A stretch of 64,000 bases of DNA from Erythrobacter sanguineus (GCA_945878845.1 CAMCUB010000014.1:1-64000); one strand, 5' to 3'. Shown: positions 50,760-62,762, counted from the first letter of the stretch. Notes: generated by a model not told the origin, from the sequence alone. Numbers and translations are program-made.

Positions 50760-51849
50760 GGGCGAGGCTCCGGGCCGGGCGCGCGTCAGAGGCGAGCGCC
50801 TCGCCCCACAGCGGCGCGATTAGGCGCGCGGCGGTGCGGCTCCGGACGAACAGCAGGTCGACGAGCTCATAGCCCGCCAACGCGCCCATCGCGCGCTTGT
50901 AGCCGCTGTCGCCCGAGCCAAGGTCGACCCTCGCGGCCCCGGCCTCGAAGGCATCACTGACCGCGCGGTGGTTGGCGAGCTTGCCGACTTCAGCCTTGGC
51001 GAAATCGCTGCGGAAGCTGCCGGCGATGCCGTAGCGCACCGGCCCGTCGTCGAGATCGAAGCTGAAGGCGACCGCGCGGCCGGAGACGGTGAGGATGGTG
51101 GCGCAGAGCATGTCGGCCAGCACCGGGTCGGCCAGCACCGCGCGCCATGCGGCGCGGCGGCGCGGGTCCATGAACTTGGCGCCGCTGCCATCGGTCTCGG
51201 CGGCGATCCAGCTGGTGGCCTCGACTGCGGCGAGCTCTTCGAGCACGGCGTCATTCCAGTCTTCCCCGCGCACATGTCGCCACTGGACGGGGCCGTGGGC
51301 GGCGAGGCGGCGCTCGATCCGGGCGAGGCGCGCGGCGGTCGATCCGCGCGGCCAGCCGCCCTGCTTGCGTGCGGCATCGAGGTCGATCACCCAGCTCGTC
51401 CCCGCCGGGCGCGCGAGGACGCTCCAGCGTGCGCGGCGGGCGGCTTCGATGAGGCGCAAGGTTGCAGGATCATCGGCGCGGGTCGGGCCGACGCGCCAGA
51501 CCGGGCCGAGGCTGGCGGCAGCCGGGTGGCCGAGGGCCTGCGCGAGTTCGAGTGTGCTGCATTCGGGCGCGATCAGGGGGGAGCGCAGCGGCCAGTAGCT
51601 GCCCGGAACCTTGCGAAAGGCAGCGATGCCGGGGCCGAACGGGGCGGTGGGGATCGCGGCGAGCGGGGTGCCGCCTGCGCTCTCGACCACCAGCGTGCGC
51701 AGGGCTTGCGGAGCGCCCTCGCCATACCAGGCCGCCCGCAGAAATCCGTGCCCGCCGAGATTGCGCGGCCCCAGCACGTCAAGCGCGGGCGCGAGGCCCG
51801 GGCTCGCCGCGACCGTCAGGTGGCCGGCTGCAATCCTGCTTTCGTACAT
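50752..51849 (-). CDS. CelD/BcsL-like GNAT acetyltransferase
   Basis: The 365-residue protein has two GNAT-like halves. The C-terminal half (about 170-340) reads AARLARIERRLAAHGPVQWRHV, then AVAFSFDLDDGPVRYGIAGSFRSDFAKAEVGKLANHRAV and RVDLGSGDSGYKRAMGA, which is the pattern of the acetyltransferase domain of CelD/BcsL proteins (PF13480) linked to exopolysaccharide synthesis. The stop overlaps the flippase start. It may acetylate a polysaccharide precursor. Confidence 0.75.
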   Translation of the reverse strand: MYESRIAAGHLTVAASPGLAPALDVLGPRNLGGHGFLRAAWYGEGAPQALRTLVVESAGGTPLAAIPTAPFGPGIAAFRKVPGSYWPLRSPLIAPECSTLELAQALGHPAAASLGPVWRVGPTRADDPATLRLIEAARRARWSVLARPAGTSWVIDLDAARKQGGWPRGSTAARLARIERRLAAHGPVQWRHVRGEDWNDAVLEELAAVEATSWIAAETDGSGAKFMDPRRRAAWRAVLADPVLADMLCATILTVSGRAVAFSFDLDDGPVRYGIAGSFRSDFAKAEVGKLANHRAVSDAFEAGAARVDLGSGDSGYKRAMGALAGYELVDLLFVRSRTAARLIAPLWGEALASDARPARSLAHG

Positions 51850-51994
51850 CTCAGAGCCTGCTATCGGCGGAACGCCAGACGAAGGCCTTACTCCCCGCGC
51901 GTAACCTCCGGGTTAACCACGCGCGCTTCTTTACCGCAGGGATTGGAAAAACATTACCTATTCAGCAGCTTGAAGGTGGCTTGGGGCAACGCTC

Positions 51995-53107
51995 TCAGAA
52001 CACCACCACGCTGCGGATCGACTTGCCTTCGTGCATCAGGTCGAAGGCGGTGTTGATCTCCTCCAGACCCATCACGTGGGTGATCATCGGGTCGATCTCG
52101 ATCTTGCCGGTCATGTACATGTCGACGATCTTGGGCACATCGGTGCGGCCCTTGGCCCCGCCGAACGCGGTGCCGCGCCAGTTGCGGCCGGTGACCAGCT
52201 GGAACGGGCGAGTGGCGATTTCCTTGCCAGCCTCAGCCACGCCGATGATGATCGAGGTGCCCCAGCCGCGGTGGCAGGCTTCGAGCGCCGTGCGCATCAC
52301 TTCGGTGTTGCCGGTGGCATCGAAGGTGTAGTCCGCGCCGCCATCGGTCATTGCGACGATCGCGGCGACGGTCTCCTCGCGGCTCATGCCCTTGGTATTG
52401 AGGAAGTGGGTCATGCCGAAACGCTTGCCCCATTCCTCGCGCGCGGGGTTGATGTCGACGCCGATGATGAGGTTCGCGCCCGCCAGCCGCGCGCCCTGGA
52501 TGACGTTGAGGCCGATCCCGCCGAGGCCGAACACCACGACATTGTCGCCGACCTGCACCTTGGCGGTGTTGGTCACCGCGCCGACCCCGGTGGTGACGCC
52601 GCAGCCGATGTAGCATGCGCTCTGGAACGGCGCGTCTTCGCGGATCTTGGCGACCGCGATCTCGGGGAGCACGGTGAAGTTCGAGAAGGTCGAGCAGCCC
52701 ATGTAATGGAAGATCGGCTGGCCCTTGTAGCTGAAGCGCGTCGTGCCGTCGGGCATCAGGCCCTTGCCCTGGGTGGCGCGGATCGCGGTGCACAGGTTGG
52801 TCTTGCCCGAAAGGCACGACTTACACTGGCGGCATTCCGGCGTGTAGAGCGGGATCACGTGGTCGCCGGGCTTCACGCTGGTCACGCCCGGGCCGACCTC
52901 GCGCACGATCCCGGCGCCCTCATGGCCGAGCACGCTGGGGAAGATGCCCTCGCTGTCGAACCCGTCGAGCGTATAGGCATCGGTGTGGCAGATGCCGGTC
53001 GCCATGATCTCGACCAGCACTTCGCCGGCCTTGGGGCCTTCGAGATCGAGCTCGACGATTTCGAGCGGCTGCTTGGCGGCAAAGGCAACGGCGGCGCGGG
53101 TCTTCAT
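51995..53107 (-). CDS. frmA: S-(hydroxymethyl)glutathione dehydrogenase / class III alcohol dehydrogenase
   Basis: The 370-residue zinc enzyme oxidises S-hydroxymethylglutathione in formaldehyde removal and reduces S-nitrosoglutathione. Catalytic zinc ligands C40, H62-E63 and C169 and structural zinc ligands C92, C95, C98 and C106 are present, with the Rossmann motif [20 protein letters not shown]. The class III marks are [32 protein letters not shown] and HYMGCSTF. It is followed by the small DUF5522-like gene upstream on the same strand. Confidence 0.93.
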   Translation of the reverse strand: MKTRAAVAFAAKQPLEIVELDLEGPKAGEVLVEIMATGICHTDAYTLDGFDSEGIFPSVLGHEGAGIVREVGPGVTSVKPGDHVIPLYTPECRQCKSCLSGKTNLCTAIRATQGKGLMPDGTTRFSYKGQPIFHYMGCSTFSNFTVLPEIAVAKIREDAPFQSACYIGCGVTTGVGAVTNTAKVQVGDNVVVFGLGGIGLNVIQGARLAGANLIIGVDINPAREEWGKRFGMTHFLNTKGMSREETVAAIVAMTDGGADYTFDATGNTEVMRTALEACHRGWGTSIIIGVAEAGKEIATRPFQLVTGRNWRGTAFGGAKGRTDVPKIVDMYMTGKIEIDPMITHVMGLEEINTAFDLMHEGKSIRSVVVF

Positions 53108-53127
53108 GGGGCTCGTTCTCCGGTGAA

Positions 53128-55846
<2,719 letters not shown>

Positions 55847-55850
<4 letters not shown>

Positions 55851-56359
55851 CCCTGCTGCGCTGCCTGTTGCTGCTCGCCGCGCTGGCGCTGGCCCCGCTG
55901 GGGCTGGCGGGCAGCGCGATCGCGCACCAGCAGAAGATCGCGATCAGCACCGTCTCGCTGAACCCGCGCACCGGGATGATCGAGATCGCGCATCAGGTGC
56001 CGGTGCACGATGCCGAACACGCGCTCACCGCGCAGGGGATCAAGAGCCCCGACATCATCGGCAGCGCCAAGAGCCGCGAGGCCTTCGCCGCCTATGTCAC
56101 GCGCCGCTTCCTGTTCGAGGTCGACGGCGCCGCGGTCACGCCTGCCTATGTGGGATCCGAGATCATCGGCGGGAGCCTGTGGGTCTATCAGGAGGCGCCC
56201 GCCCCTGCGGCAGGGAAGGCGCTGCTGCGGTTCAATTCGCAGATCCTCACCGACGTCTGGGCGCGGCAGGAGAACCGGGTGAACATCGGCGGCGGCACCA
56301 ACCCCGAAACCTTCATCTTCCGCAGCGGCGAGCCGCCGAGCGAGGCGCTGCTTAAGTAG
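55847..56359 (+). CDS. DUF6702 family protein
   Basis: The 170-residue protein has a signal peptide (about 1-27, ending AIAHQQ) followed by a beta-rich domain, with HQQKIAISTVSLNPRTGMIEIAHQVPVHDAEHAL, FLFEVDGAA and an ending in NRVNIGGGTNPETFIF. This is the DUF6702 pattern, commonly encoded right after M1 peptidases. The GTG start overlaps the peptidase stop (GTGA). Function unknown. Confidence 0.75.
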
Positions 56360-56360
56360 A

Positions 56361-57086
56361 TTACGCCCGCCGCCGTTCGTCTTCGCCGGGGGCAAAATAC
56401 GCCTGCAAGGCATCGAGCAGCATCGGGCGGCCATAGCGGTAGCCCTGCACATGGCGGCAGCCGATGGCGCGCAGGAACGTCTCCTGCTCCTCGGTCTCGA
56501 CCCCCTCGACCACCACGCGCAGACCCAGCGAGTGGCCCATCTGCACGATCGCCTGAATGATCAGCCGCGCCTGATGGTCTTGGCCGATGGCCGCGATGAA
56601 GTCGCGGTCGATCTTGACCTTGTGGATCGGGAAGGCGCGCAGGTGGGTGAGCGAGGAGAACCCCGTCCCGAAATCGTCGAGGCAGATGGTAAAGCCGCAA
56701 TCGTCGAGCATCGCCAGCGACTGGCGCAGCTGCCCGCCAGCATCGAGCAGCATCGTCTCGGTCACCTCGATCGAGATATTGTGCGGGCCCAGCGGGCTGT
56801 CGTCGATCACGTCAATCATGTGCTGCACGAAATCGCCGCGCCTGAGGTCCGCGTCCGACAGGTTGATCGCGATGCGCGTCTCGGGCCCGAACAGCGCGAG
56901 CACCGCGGGGCCATCGGCGACCACAGAATCGAGCATCACCCGGCTGACCCGGCGCGAGAGTTCGGGATCGAGCAGGGCCGAGAACACCTCGCTGGCAGCG
57001 ATGATTGTGCCATCCTCGTCGCGCAGCCGCAGCAGCGCCTCGACCGCCTCGACGCGGCCCGTGGCGAGTTCGACGATCGGCTGGTA
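56361..57086 (-). pseudogene. EAL-domain (c-di-GMP phosphodiesterase) gene, 5' end lost at the island junction
   Basis: About 241 codons remain and cover almost the whole EAL domain from YQPIVELATG onward: EALLRLR, NLSDADL, the ISIEVTET strand, LDDFGTGFSSL, FPIHKVKIDRDFI, EGVETEEQ and GYRYGRPM. The catalytic residues are therefore kept, but the first few domain residues and anything before them (a GGDEF or sensor part is usual) are gone: the frame meets foreign sequence at about 57084-57088. A GTG 100 bases inside could start a 208-residue fragment lacking EALLR. Confidence 0.8.
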
Positions 57087-57397
57087 TGGCCAACGCTATC
57101 GAACTGGCGCGGTTCTATCTGTTGGAAGCGGCAAGGCTGGCCGACGCGGCGCAAGTTTCGGCGGAGATAGACCAAGCCGACAAGCTGCGGCGGTGGCTGC
57201 TGGAAGGCTTCGCTGAAACTGAAGTGCTGGTGCGCGATGTGGTGCGGCTTGGGCCGAACTCGCTGCGCGAAAGCCCGAAGGCGCGGGCCGCGCTGGCAAT
57301 TCTCGAAAAGCATGGATGGCTTGTCCGGCTGGACGAAGGAGCCGTGGTGCGCGGTTCTGCGCGCTCCGAGGGCTGGCGAATTGTGAAGCCCAGCTAA
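57086..57397 (+). pseudogene. C-terminal remnant of a DUF3987 (YfjI-like) protein
   Basis: The 103 residues read MANAIELARFYLLEAARLADAA followed by a LRRWLLEGF helix, the helical winged domain that ends DUF3987 primase/helicase-like proteins of integrative elements, including VRDVVRLGPNSLRESPKARAALAILEKHGWLV. The large N-terminal part is missing; immediately upstream is the antisense EAL gene. The start codon shown is the first ATG of the remnant and shares bases with the junction. Confidence 0.6.
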
Positions 57398-57558
57398 AAT
57401 GAAACCTGAAGGCATCCCCCTGCGACTTTCGCGACTTTTGCGACACTGGCCAAGCTGGGCGGCGATTTGTCGCGGTTTTCGCGACTGTCGCAAGGGGGGC
57501 TGCTGGATACTGGAAATGCCCGGCGGAGTTTTCGGAAGCCGTAAAAAAGGAACCAAGC

Positions 57559-57981
57559 ATGACAATCCGTAATAGCGGACGCGATACGGCTGGGCGCTTT
57601 GGCCCCGGCAACCCCGGCAAGCCTGCGGGAGCGCGTCACAAAGCCACACAAGCGGCTCTGGCGCTCTTGGACGGTGAGGCGGGCGCATTGACGCGCAAAG
57701 CCGTGGAGATGGCCCTGAAAGGCGATACAACCGCTCTGCGGCTATGTCTGGAGCGCATCGCCCCGCCTAGGCGTGATGCTCCGGTGCAATTCACCTTACC
57801 GGTAATGGAAACGGCACGGGATGCGGCAAAGGCTGCTGGTGCGGTGCTGGAAGCCGTGGCGGCTGGTGAACTCACCCCAACCGAAGGCGCGCACCTTATG
57901 GGGCTGGTGGAAGCTTACCGGCGGACTCTCGAAACAACCGAACTGGAAGCCCGTGTGGCGGCTCTGGAGCATGGCAAATGA
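57559..57981 (+). CDS. DUF5681 domain protein
   Basis: The 140-residue protein starts NSGRDTAGRFGPGNPGKPAGARHKATQAALALLDG and continues ALTRKAVEMALKGDTTALRLCLERIAPPRRD, the DUF5681 pattern, a small basic N-terminus and helical rest found near terminase or other mobile-element genes. It may bind DNA. AAAAAGGAACC is a good ribosome binding site. The next gene overlaps by four bases (ATGA). Confidence 0.8.
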   Translation: MTIRNSGRDTAGRFGPGNPGKPAGARHKATQAALALLDGEAGALTRKAVEMALKGDTTALRLCLERIAPPRRDAPVQFTLPVMETARDAAKAAGAVLEAVAAGELTPTEGAHLMGLVEAYRRTLETTELEARVAALEHGK

Positions 57982-58187
57982 AATTATCGAAACGACTGGC
58001 GCGGCTGGAAGCAGAACGCGGCAAAGGCGCTGGCGATATGCCTAGCGTCATTTTCCTTTGCGATGGGCGAACCGGCGAACCTATGAGCGCGCTCATTATC
58101 GGCGCTGGCTCTATCTCACGCGAACCGGACGAAAAGCGGGAAGCCTTCGAAGCGCGGGCAATGGCGAGCGCGCCAGCTGCAATGTGA
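57978..58187 (+). CDS. Small island protein of unknown function
   Basis: The 69-residue protein begins KLSKRLARLEAERG, continues with a short beta-like part VIFLCDGRTGEPMSALIIG, and ends in a charged helix. It overlaps the DUF5681 gene by four bases and is the usual follower of such genes in sphingomonad islands, from recollection only. No family recognised. Confidence 0.6.
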   Translation: MKLSKRLARLEAERGKGAGDMPSVIFLCDGRTGEPMSALIIGAGSISREPDEKREAFEARAMASAPAAM

Positions 58188-58206
58188 AGCGGGGGTTTCT
58201 TTGCGC

Positions 58207-58599
58207 CTATAGTGCGCCGCCAAACGCTCCACACTCGTCGCGATTTTCCCGCTCGACGCGCGTGCAGTCAAAAAGCGCTCGCTCATATCCCGTAGTGCGA
58301 TTGACGCTGTAAGAAAAGATTTGGCTGGCAACCTCGGCGTCCGTCATGGGAAGTGACTGTGCTGCATCGGTTGGATTATCCCAGCCGTAAACTCCGCAAA
58401 AATCAGCGCTTCCGCACTTTTCGCGGGCTGCTGCCCGCCATTTATCCGAAGGAATATCGGCGGGAATAACCATGGCCCAGTTATTGAGGCCGGGTAGAGC
58501 GCGGAACTCCGGCTTCGACGCGTCCGGCTCCGCAACTTGCCCGTCGCAGGCCGCTAGCAACAAGGTGGAGGCAATTAAAATGGCGCTCTGCTTTTTCAT
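58207..58599 (-). CDS. Putative lipoprotein of the island
   Basis: The 130-residue protein has a lipoprotein signal (MKKQSAILIASTLLLAAC; Cys18 lipidated). The mature part contains four further cysteines (EKCGSADFCG, LFDCTRV and RDECG), which could form two disulfides in the periplasm, and the motif IPADIPSDKWRAAAREKCG. No family recognised. AAGGGTCGATATG upstream gives a ribosome binding site. Confidence 0.65.
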   Translation of the reverse strand: MKKQSAILIASTLLLAACDGQVAEPDASKPEFRALPGLNNWAMVIPADIPSDKWRAAAREKCGSADFCGVYGWDNPTDAAQSLPMTDAEVASQIFSYSVNRTTGYERALFDCTRVERENRDECGAFGGAL

Positions 58600-58623
58600 A
58601 TCGACCCTTTGAATGTTGAATGT

Positions 58624-59373
58624 CTAAAGCGTGGAGCCTCTCGCAGTCACGTCATCAAGAATTGCGAAGAGTTGAGGGGGCAAGTCAACCGAACCCTCAA
58701 CCTTTTGCAATAGGCGGCTCACATCGGAAGCGGACGCGGGCCCTGATGCAAGCCTTCGATAAGCCGCTTTCAGCTGCAAGTATCGGCTCAAATGGCCATA
58801 ACGCGGGAAGGCCCACGCGAGGAAAAATAGCAACGGGGGAGCGGCAGACAGGGCGAGCAACTTCCACCAATTCCCGTCCATCGAGAAAAAACCCACAACC
58901 AAAATAAATACTGAATAGAAGGCTGCGGGGACAAAGGCCGCAGGAAGCCCGGCTCTATTATCGAGAAAATCTAGGATTGCTCGGTAAAGAAGCGCATCCA
59001 CCAGCGCCCGGTCCAAAGTTCGTGAGCGTAACGGCCCTTCAAAATATGCGTTTGCAGCGCAATGAAGCGCATCCTCTGAAACGGCCCAAGGTCGCGGGGG
59101 AGTCGAAAGGTTCAGCGTCCCAAGCTTATTCTTCCATGGTCGCGGAGGACGAATTGCATCGTCGAACGCAGTTTCGAAATTCTGGTAAGCGTTGACGATG
59201 GGGTAGACCCACTTGCGGAGAACATCAGGCGGCAAGCGATTGACTGACACCAGCGTTAGTGCATGGCCTTTTGCTTCAGCCAACACCTGCTTCGCGAACT
59301 CACCGTGGTCCGTGTTCCCATAGTCAGGGAAATACTGCTCTACGTCTGATGCTGTTATTGATTCGCTCGCCAT
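58624..59373 (-). CDS. Island membrane protein of unknown function
   Basis: The 249-residue protein is soluble and charged up to about residue 135, then has two hydrophobic helices (about 143-163 and 168-188), then a short helical cytoplasmic tail. The frame is clean but codon use is less GC-biased than the rest of the window. No known domain is recognised. It is the last gene before tRNA-Leu; the 204 bases between them hold nothing recognisable. Confidence 0.6.
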   Translation of the reverse strand: MASESITASDVEQYFPDYGNTDHGEFAKQVLAEAKGHALTLVSVNRLPPDVLRKWVYPIVNAYQNFETAFDDAIRPPRPWKNKLGTLNLSTPPRPWAVSEDALHCAANAYFEGPLRSRTLDRALVDALLYRAILDFLDNRAGLPAAFVPAAFYSVFILVVGFFSMDGNWWKLLALSAAPPLLFFLAWAFPRYGHLSRYLQLKAAYRRLASGPASASDVSRLLQKVEGSVDLPPQLFAILDDVTARGSTL

Positions 59374-59577
59374 CGCTGCATCCCCCGGCCCGTGCGCAAC
59401 GCGCGACCGCTACAACAACACTAGCGACAGCGAAAGCCGGGATTCCCAACCTGTTAGATAGACGCGCGCGCCTTCAAACGCGGGGCGCTTCGGGAGGCTT
59501 TAGGGGGATGAAAAGGGGGATAGAGAAAGGCCGTCGCCCTAAAAGAGACGAATTTTCAAGCATCTACCAGACTAGTT

Positions 59578-59664
59578 TGGTGCGGTCGAGAAGACTCGAA
59601 CTTCCACGGGCTTTCGCCCACAACGACCTCAACGTTGCGCGTCTACCAGTTCCGCCACGACCGC
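59578..59664 (-). tRNA. tRNA-Leu (anticodon GAG)
   Basis: The 87-base minus-strand sequence folds as a class II tRNA: acceptor GCGGTCG/CGACCGC, anticodon stem CAACG/CGTTG with loop TTGAGGT (anticodon GAG), a long variable arm GTGGGCGAAAGCCCGT, T arm with GTTCGAGT, discriminator A and encoded CCA. Its 3' end borders the decayed island. Confidence 0.95.
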
Positions 59665-59762
59665 ACTCGGGTTTGTCGGGGGAGCCAGCTGCTCGCCCCG
59701 CGGTAGGAGCGCGCCCCTAGCAAGGGGTCTGGCCGCGCGCAAGCACTTTGACGGGTGCCCGC

Positions 59763-59783
59763 AAAAACCCCCACATGCGGGGG
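59763..59783 (-). terminator. Intrinsic terminator of the zinc-ribbon gene
   Basis: On the minus strand CCCCC-GCATGT-GGGGG is followed by TTTTT. It lies directly after the stop codon of the zinc-ribbon gene and is a textbook intrinsic terminator. Confidence 0.85.
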
Positions 59784-59784
59784 G

Positions 59785-60897
59785 TCAGCGGTGCCCCCAG
59801 CCGATCGCGGCGCCTGCGGCGCCGGCGGGAATGTCGGTAATCGCCTCGGTCACGGTGACGGTCTCGCCCGGCGCGAGGCGCTGCTTGGAGGGCACCACTT
59901 CCCAATCGCCGATCGGGCGATCACGGCGGTCGGAGAACACCACGAGGAGCTTGGGCACATCCATGCTCTCGCTCGCGGTGTTGCTGATCGTGCCGCGCAC
60001 CTGGAAGATCTCCTGCCCGTTCTCGAGCGTGTCCTTCTTCTGCTCGGCCTTGGGGAAATCGAGCGTCAGCCCCGGGCGTCCGATCCCGAAGGTGGGGCGC
60101 TGGATCGGGAGCCATTCGGGCAGGCCGTAGTAATTGACCGCGACCGCAGTGCCGCCCGCCAGCAAGGCGAAGATCACCGCGGCGAGCGTCCACATCCGCA
60201 GGGGATTGCGCCGCCGGGTGAAGGGCGCGCGGTAATCGAACTGCGAGCCGCCGTCGTCGTCGCCGTCGTCATCCTCGGCATAGGATGTGTCGTCGCCGAG
60301 CGGGGGGTCGCTGTAGTCGTCCTCGTCGGCGGAGGGATCGGGGAAGGCGGGGATCGGCGCAGGCTCGGGCGCGGCGCGCTGCACGGGCGGCGGGGCCGGC
60401 GGCGGCGGCGCGCTGGCCTGCCCTTGCGCATTGAGCCCGCGGCGCATCGCACGCATCGCGAGCGCGGCGTCGTCCTGATTGTAGCCTGCGTCGCCCCTAT
60501 CGTCCCCGGCGCCTTCGGGCGTGCGCCAATGGCTGATCGAGGGGCCGTCGCGGCGCGGCTCGGGCGCGGCGCGCTGCACGGGCGGCGGTGGCGGGGGCGG
60601 AGGAGGAGGTGGTGGTGGCGGCGGCGGAGCAGGCTCGGCCGCGCGGACAGGCGAGGGGGCGGGCGCGGGGGCCGGAGTCGGCTCTGGCGCCGGAGCGGGC
60701 GCCTGAGCAGGGGCCTGAACGGGGGGCTGCGCGGTTGCGGGCGGGGCTTGCGGCGCGGGCGCGGCGGCGGATGCCTCAGGCGGGTCCTGATACCAGCTGT
60801 GCTTGCACTTGGCGCAGCGCACGGTGCGGCCCTCGCTGCCGATGGCAGCATCGGGCACTGCATAGCGGGTGCCGCAGGCTGGGCAGGCAATGATCAT
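59785..60897 (-). CDS. MJ0042-type zinc-ribbon protein with proline-rich linker, one membrane helix and DUF3426-like domain
   Basis: The 370-residue protein has an N-terminal zinc ribbon, CPACGTRY..CAKCKHSW (residues 5-36), then about 190 residues rich in Pro and Ala with a run of about 16 prolines, an acidic stretch (DDYSD..EDDDGDDDGG), a membrane helix (about 235-255) and a C-terminal beta domain with GTISNTASESMDVPKLLVVFSD, the DUF3426-like part. PPPVQRAAPEP occurs twice. The protein is divergent from ftsE; in sphingomonads such genes often flank ftsEX, which is from recollection. The role is unknown. Confidence 0.85.
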   Translation of the reverse strand: MIIACPACGTRYAVPDAAIGSEGRTVRCAKCKHSWYQDPPEASAAAPAPQAPPATAQPPVQAPAQAPAPAPEPTPAPAPAPSPVRAAEPAPPPPPPPPPPPPPPPPVQRAAPEPRRDGPSISHWRTPEGAGDDRGDAGYNQDDAALAMRAMRRGLNAQGQASAPPPPAPPPVQRAAPEPAPIPAFPDPSADEDDYSDPPLGDDTSYAEDDDGDDDGGSQFDYRAPFTRRRNPLRMWTLAAVIFALLAGGTAVAVNYYGLPEWLPIQRPTFGIGRPGLTLDFPKAEQKKDTLENGQEIFQVRGTISNTASESMDVPKLLVVFSDRRDRPIGDWEVVPSKQRLAPGETVTVTEAITDIPAGAAGAAIGWGHR

Positions 60898-60967
60898 GTC
60901 ATATTCGGCATTAGTCCTCGCGCCTTTTCGCACAAGAGCGCGTGCGACACACGCCCGTATTTACCCC

Positions 60968-61019
60968 GCGTTTTCCACACTGGGGCGAGATTGCGCCGAG
61001 ATTGTGGGGTGTAAAACGC
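60968..61019. repeat. Imperfect inverted repeat in the zinc-ribbon/ftsE intergenic region
   Basis: GCGTTTTCCACACT and GGGGTGTAAAACGC are inverse copies with two to three mismatches, 24 bases apart, in the 188-base divergent promoter region. They could be a shared operator. Confidence 0.4.
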
Positions 61020-61085
61020 AGTCATCGGCCATGCTGGCGCTATCTGGCGCTTTCCCGCAAGGCCCCCCGCTGTTAGTTGCGCCCC

Positions 61086-61817
61086 ATGAGCGAAAATCTC
61101 GCGGGCCATGTGAAATTCGACAATGTCGGGCTGCGCTACGGCACCGATCCCGAGGTGCTGAGCAATCTCAGCTTCACGCTCTATCCCGGCAGCTTCTACT
61201 TCCTCACCGGCGCGAGCGGCGCGGGCAAGACCAGCCTCCTGAAGATGCTCTACCTCGCGCAGCGCCCCTCGCGCGGGGCGATCCGGATGTTCGGGCAGGA
61301 TCTGGTGACGATGCCGCAGAGCCGCCTGCCAGAGCTGCGCCGCCGCCTCGGCGTGGTGTTCCAGAACTTCCGCCTCGTCCCCTATCTCACCGCCTTCGAC
61401 AATGTCGCCCTGCCGTTGCGGCTTGCCGGAACCGAGGAGAAGAAGGTCCAGCGCGCGGTCGGCGACATGCTCGAATGGGTCGGCCTCGCGCACCGCGCCC
61501 ATGCCGTGCCGCCGAGCCTGTCGGGGGGCGAGCAGCAGCGCGTCGCCATCGCCCGCGCGGTGATCGCGCGGCCCAAGATGCTGATCGCCGACGAGCCGAC
61601 CGGTAACGTCGACCCCGACATGGCATTGAAGCTGCTCCGCCTGTTCGAGGCCTTGAACAACCGCGTCGGCACCACGGTCGTGGTCGCGACCCACGATGTG
61701 CACCTGCTCAAGAAGGTGCCGGATTCGCTGATCATGCGCCTCCGCAAAGGCCAGCTTTCTGACCCCACCGGCGCGCTGCGCTATCCGCCCAAACCCGGCG
61801 GGAGCTCGGCTGCGTGA
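61086..61817 (+). CDS. ftsE: Cell division ATP-binding protein FtsE
   Basis: The 243-residue ABC ATPase has Walker A GASGAGKTSLLK (about 39-50), Q-loop VFQNFRLVPYLT, signature LSGGEQQRVAIARA (about 140-153), Walker B MLIADEPTGNVD and the H-loop VATHD. With FtsX it controls peptidoglycan hydrolysis at the septum from the cytoplasmic side of the membrane. The ATG is chosen over one three codons upstream. Its stop overlaps the ftsX start (GTGA). Confidence 0.92.
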   Translation: MSENLAGHVKFDNVGLRYGTDPEVLSNLSFTLYPGSFYFLTGASGAGKTSLLKMLYLAQRPSRGAIRMFGQDLVTMPQSRLPELRRRLGVVFQNFRLVPYLTAFDNVALPLRLAGTEEKKVQRAVGDMLEWVGLAHRAHAVPPSLSGGEQQRVAIARAVIARPKMLIADEPTGNVDPDMALKLLRLFEALNNRVGTTVVVATHDVHLLKKVPDSLIMRLRKGQLSDPTGALRYPPKPGGSSAA

Positions 61818-62755
61818 GCACGCTCCCCCCGCTCCCAGTCGAGACCGAGGAAGGCGAGTCCGCGCCCGAGCGTCCGCGTGGGCGCGCTGCCGCGCGGCTG
61901 CTGCCGCCGCAGCGGCTGACCGGGCCGATCCCCTGGGTGATCGGAATCCTGATCGCGCTGGTCGTCATCGCGGCCGCCGGCGGCCTTGCGCTGCGCAACC
62001 TCTCCAATGCGGCAAGCTCCAGCCTGTCGAGCGCGCTCAGCGTGCAGGTGATCGAGCCCAACCCCGATCTGCGCGCTGACCGGACCGCTGCCGCGGTCAA
62101 GGTGCTGACCGGCCTCCCCGGCGTCACCGCGGTGCACGAAGTGCCCGAGGCTGAACTCGTCTCGATGCTCGAGCCGTGGCTGGGCGAAGGCGCTTCCAGT
62201 GGCGACGTGCCGATCCCGGCGCTGATCGACGTCGAACTCGCCGCCAGCGCGGGCCCGGCCGAGGTCGCGCGGGTCGCCGCTGCCTTGAAGGCCGCGGTGC
62301 CCGGCGCGCGGGTCGATGCGCAGGGCGATTTTCTGCGGCCGGTGAACGATGCGCTCGCCGCGCTGCAATGGCTCGCGCTGGGCCTTGTCGCCCTCGTCGC
62401 GCTGGCGACTGCGGCGGCGGTGTGGCTCGCCGCGCGCAACGCCTTTGCGGGGGCCCGCGACACGGTCGAGATCATGCACCTGCTCGGCGCCAGCCAGCGC
62501 CAGATCACCGCGGTGTTCCTGCGCGACGTGCTGCGCGAGGCGCTTCTGGGCGCGGTGCTGGGCGCGGGACTCGGCGTGGCGGCGGTGTGGCTGCTCGGCC
62601 AGCAATTCGCCGCGCTGGGCAGCGGCATGGTCAGCGGCGGGGGCCTGATGCTCGCCGATTGGCTGGTGATCGGCGCGGTTCCGCTGGCAGGCGTGCTGCT
62701 GGCGGGCCTGACCGCGCGCATCACCATTGCGCTTGTCCTCAAGGACATGCTCTAG
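61814..62755 (+). CDS. ftsX: Cell division protein FtsX
   Basis: The 313-residue protein has a Pro/Arg-rich cytoplasmic N-terminus, a first membrane helix (about 36-58), a periplasmic loop (about 60-180), and three further membrane helices with WLALGLVALVALATAAAVWLAARNAFAGARDTVEIMHLLGASQRQI, the FtsX permease core. It is the membrane partner of FtsE. GTG start overlapping ftsE. Confidence 0.88.
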   Translation: MSTLPPLPVETEEGESAPERPRGRAAARLLPPQRLTGPIPWVIGILIALVVIAAAGGLALRNLSNAASSSLSSALSVQVIEPNPDLRADRTAAAVKVLTGLPGVTAVHEVPEAELVSMLEPWLGEGASSGDVPIPALIDVELAASAGPAEVARVAAALKAAVPGARVDAQGDFLRPVNDALAALQWLALGLVALVALATAAAVWLAARNAFAGARDTVEIMHLLGASQRQITAVFLRDVLREALLGAVLGAGLGVAAVWLLGQQFAALGSGMVSGGGLMLADWLVIGAVPLAGVLLAGLTARITIALVLKDML

Positions 62756-62762
62756 GGCGTCC

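Larger units (their letters stand above)
57086..59577. mobile_element. Decayed genomic island ending at tRNA-Leu
   Basis: This stretch has lower GC content and different codon use than its surroundings, above all from 58200 to 59500. It carries a headless DUF3987 gene and a DUF5681 gene, both typical of integrated elements and phages, plus unknown proteins. It ends exactly at the 3' end of tRNA-Leu, a usual integration site, while its left end cuts an EAL gene. No integrase, att repeat or full replication gene is visible, so a deletion probably removed the left part of the island together with the 5' end of the EAL gene. Confidence 0.65.

Noticed and set aside
57070..59600. Search for attL/attR repeats of the island
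   Set aside because: No copy of the tRNA-Leu 3' end was found near 57086, so island borders by direct repeat cannot be claimed.
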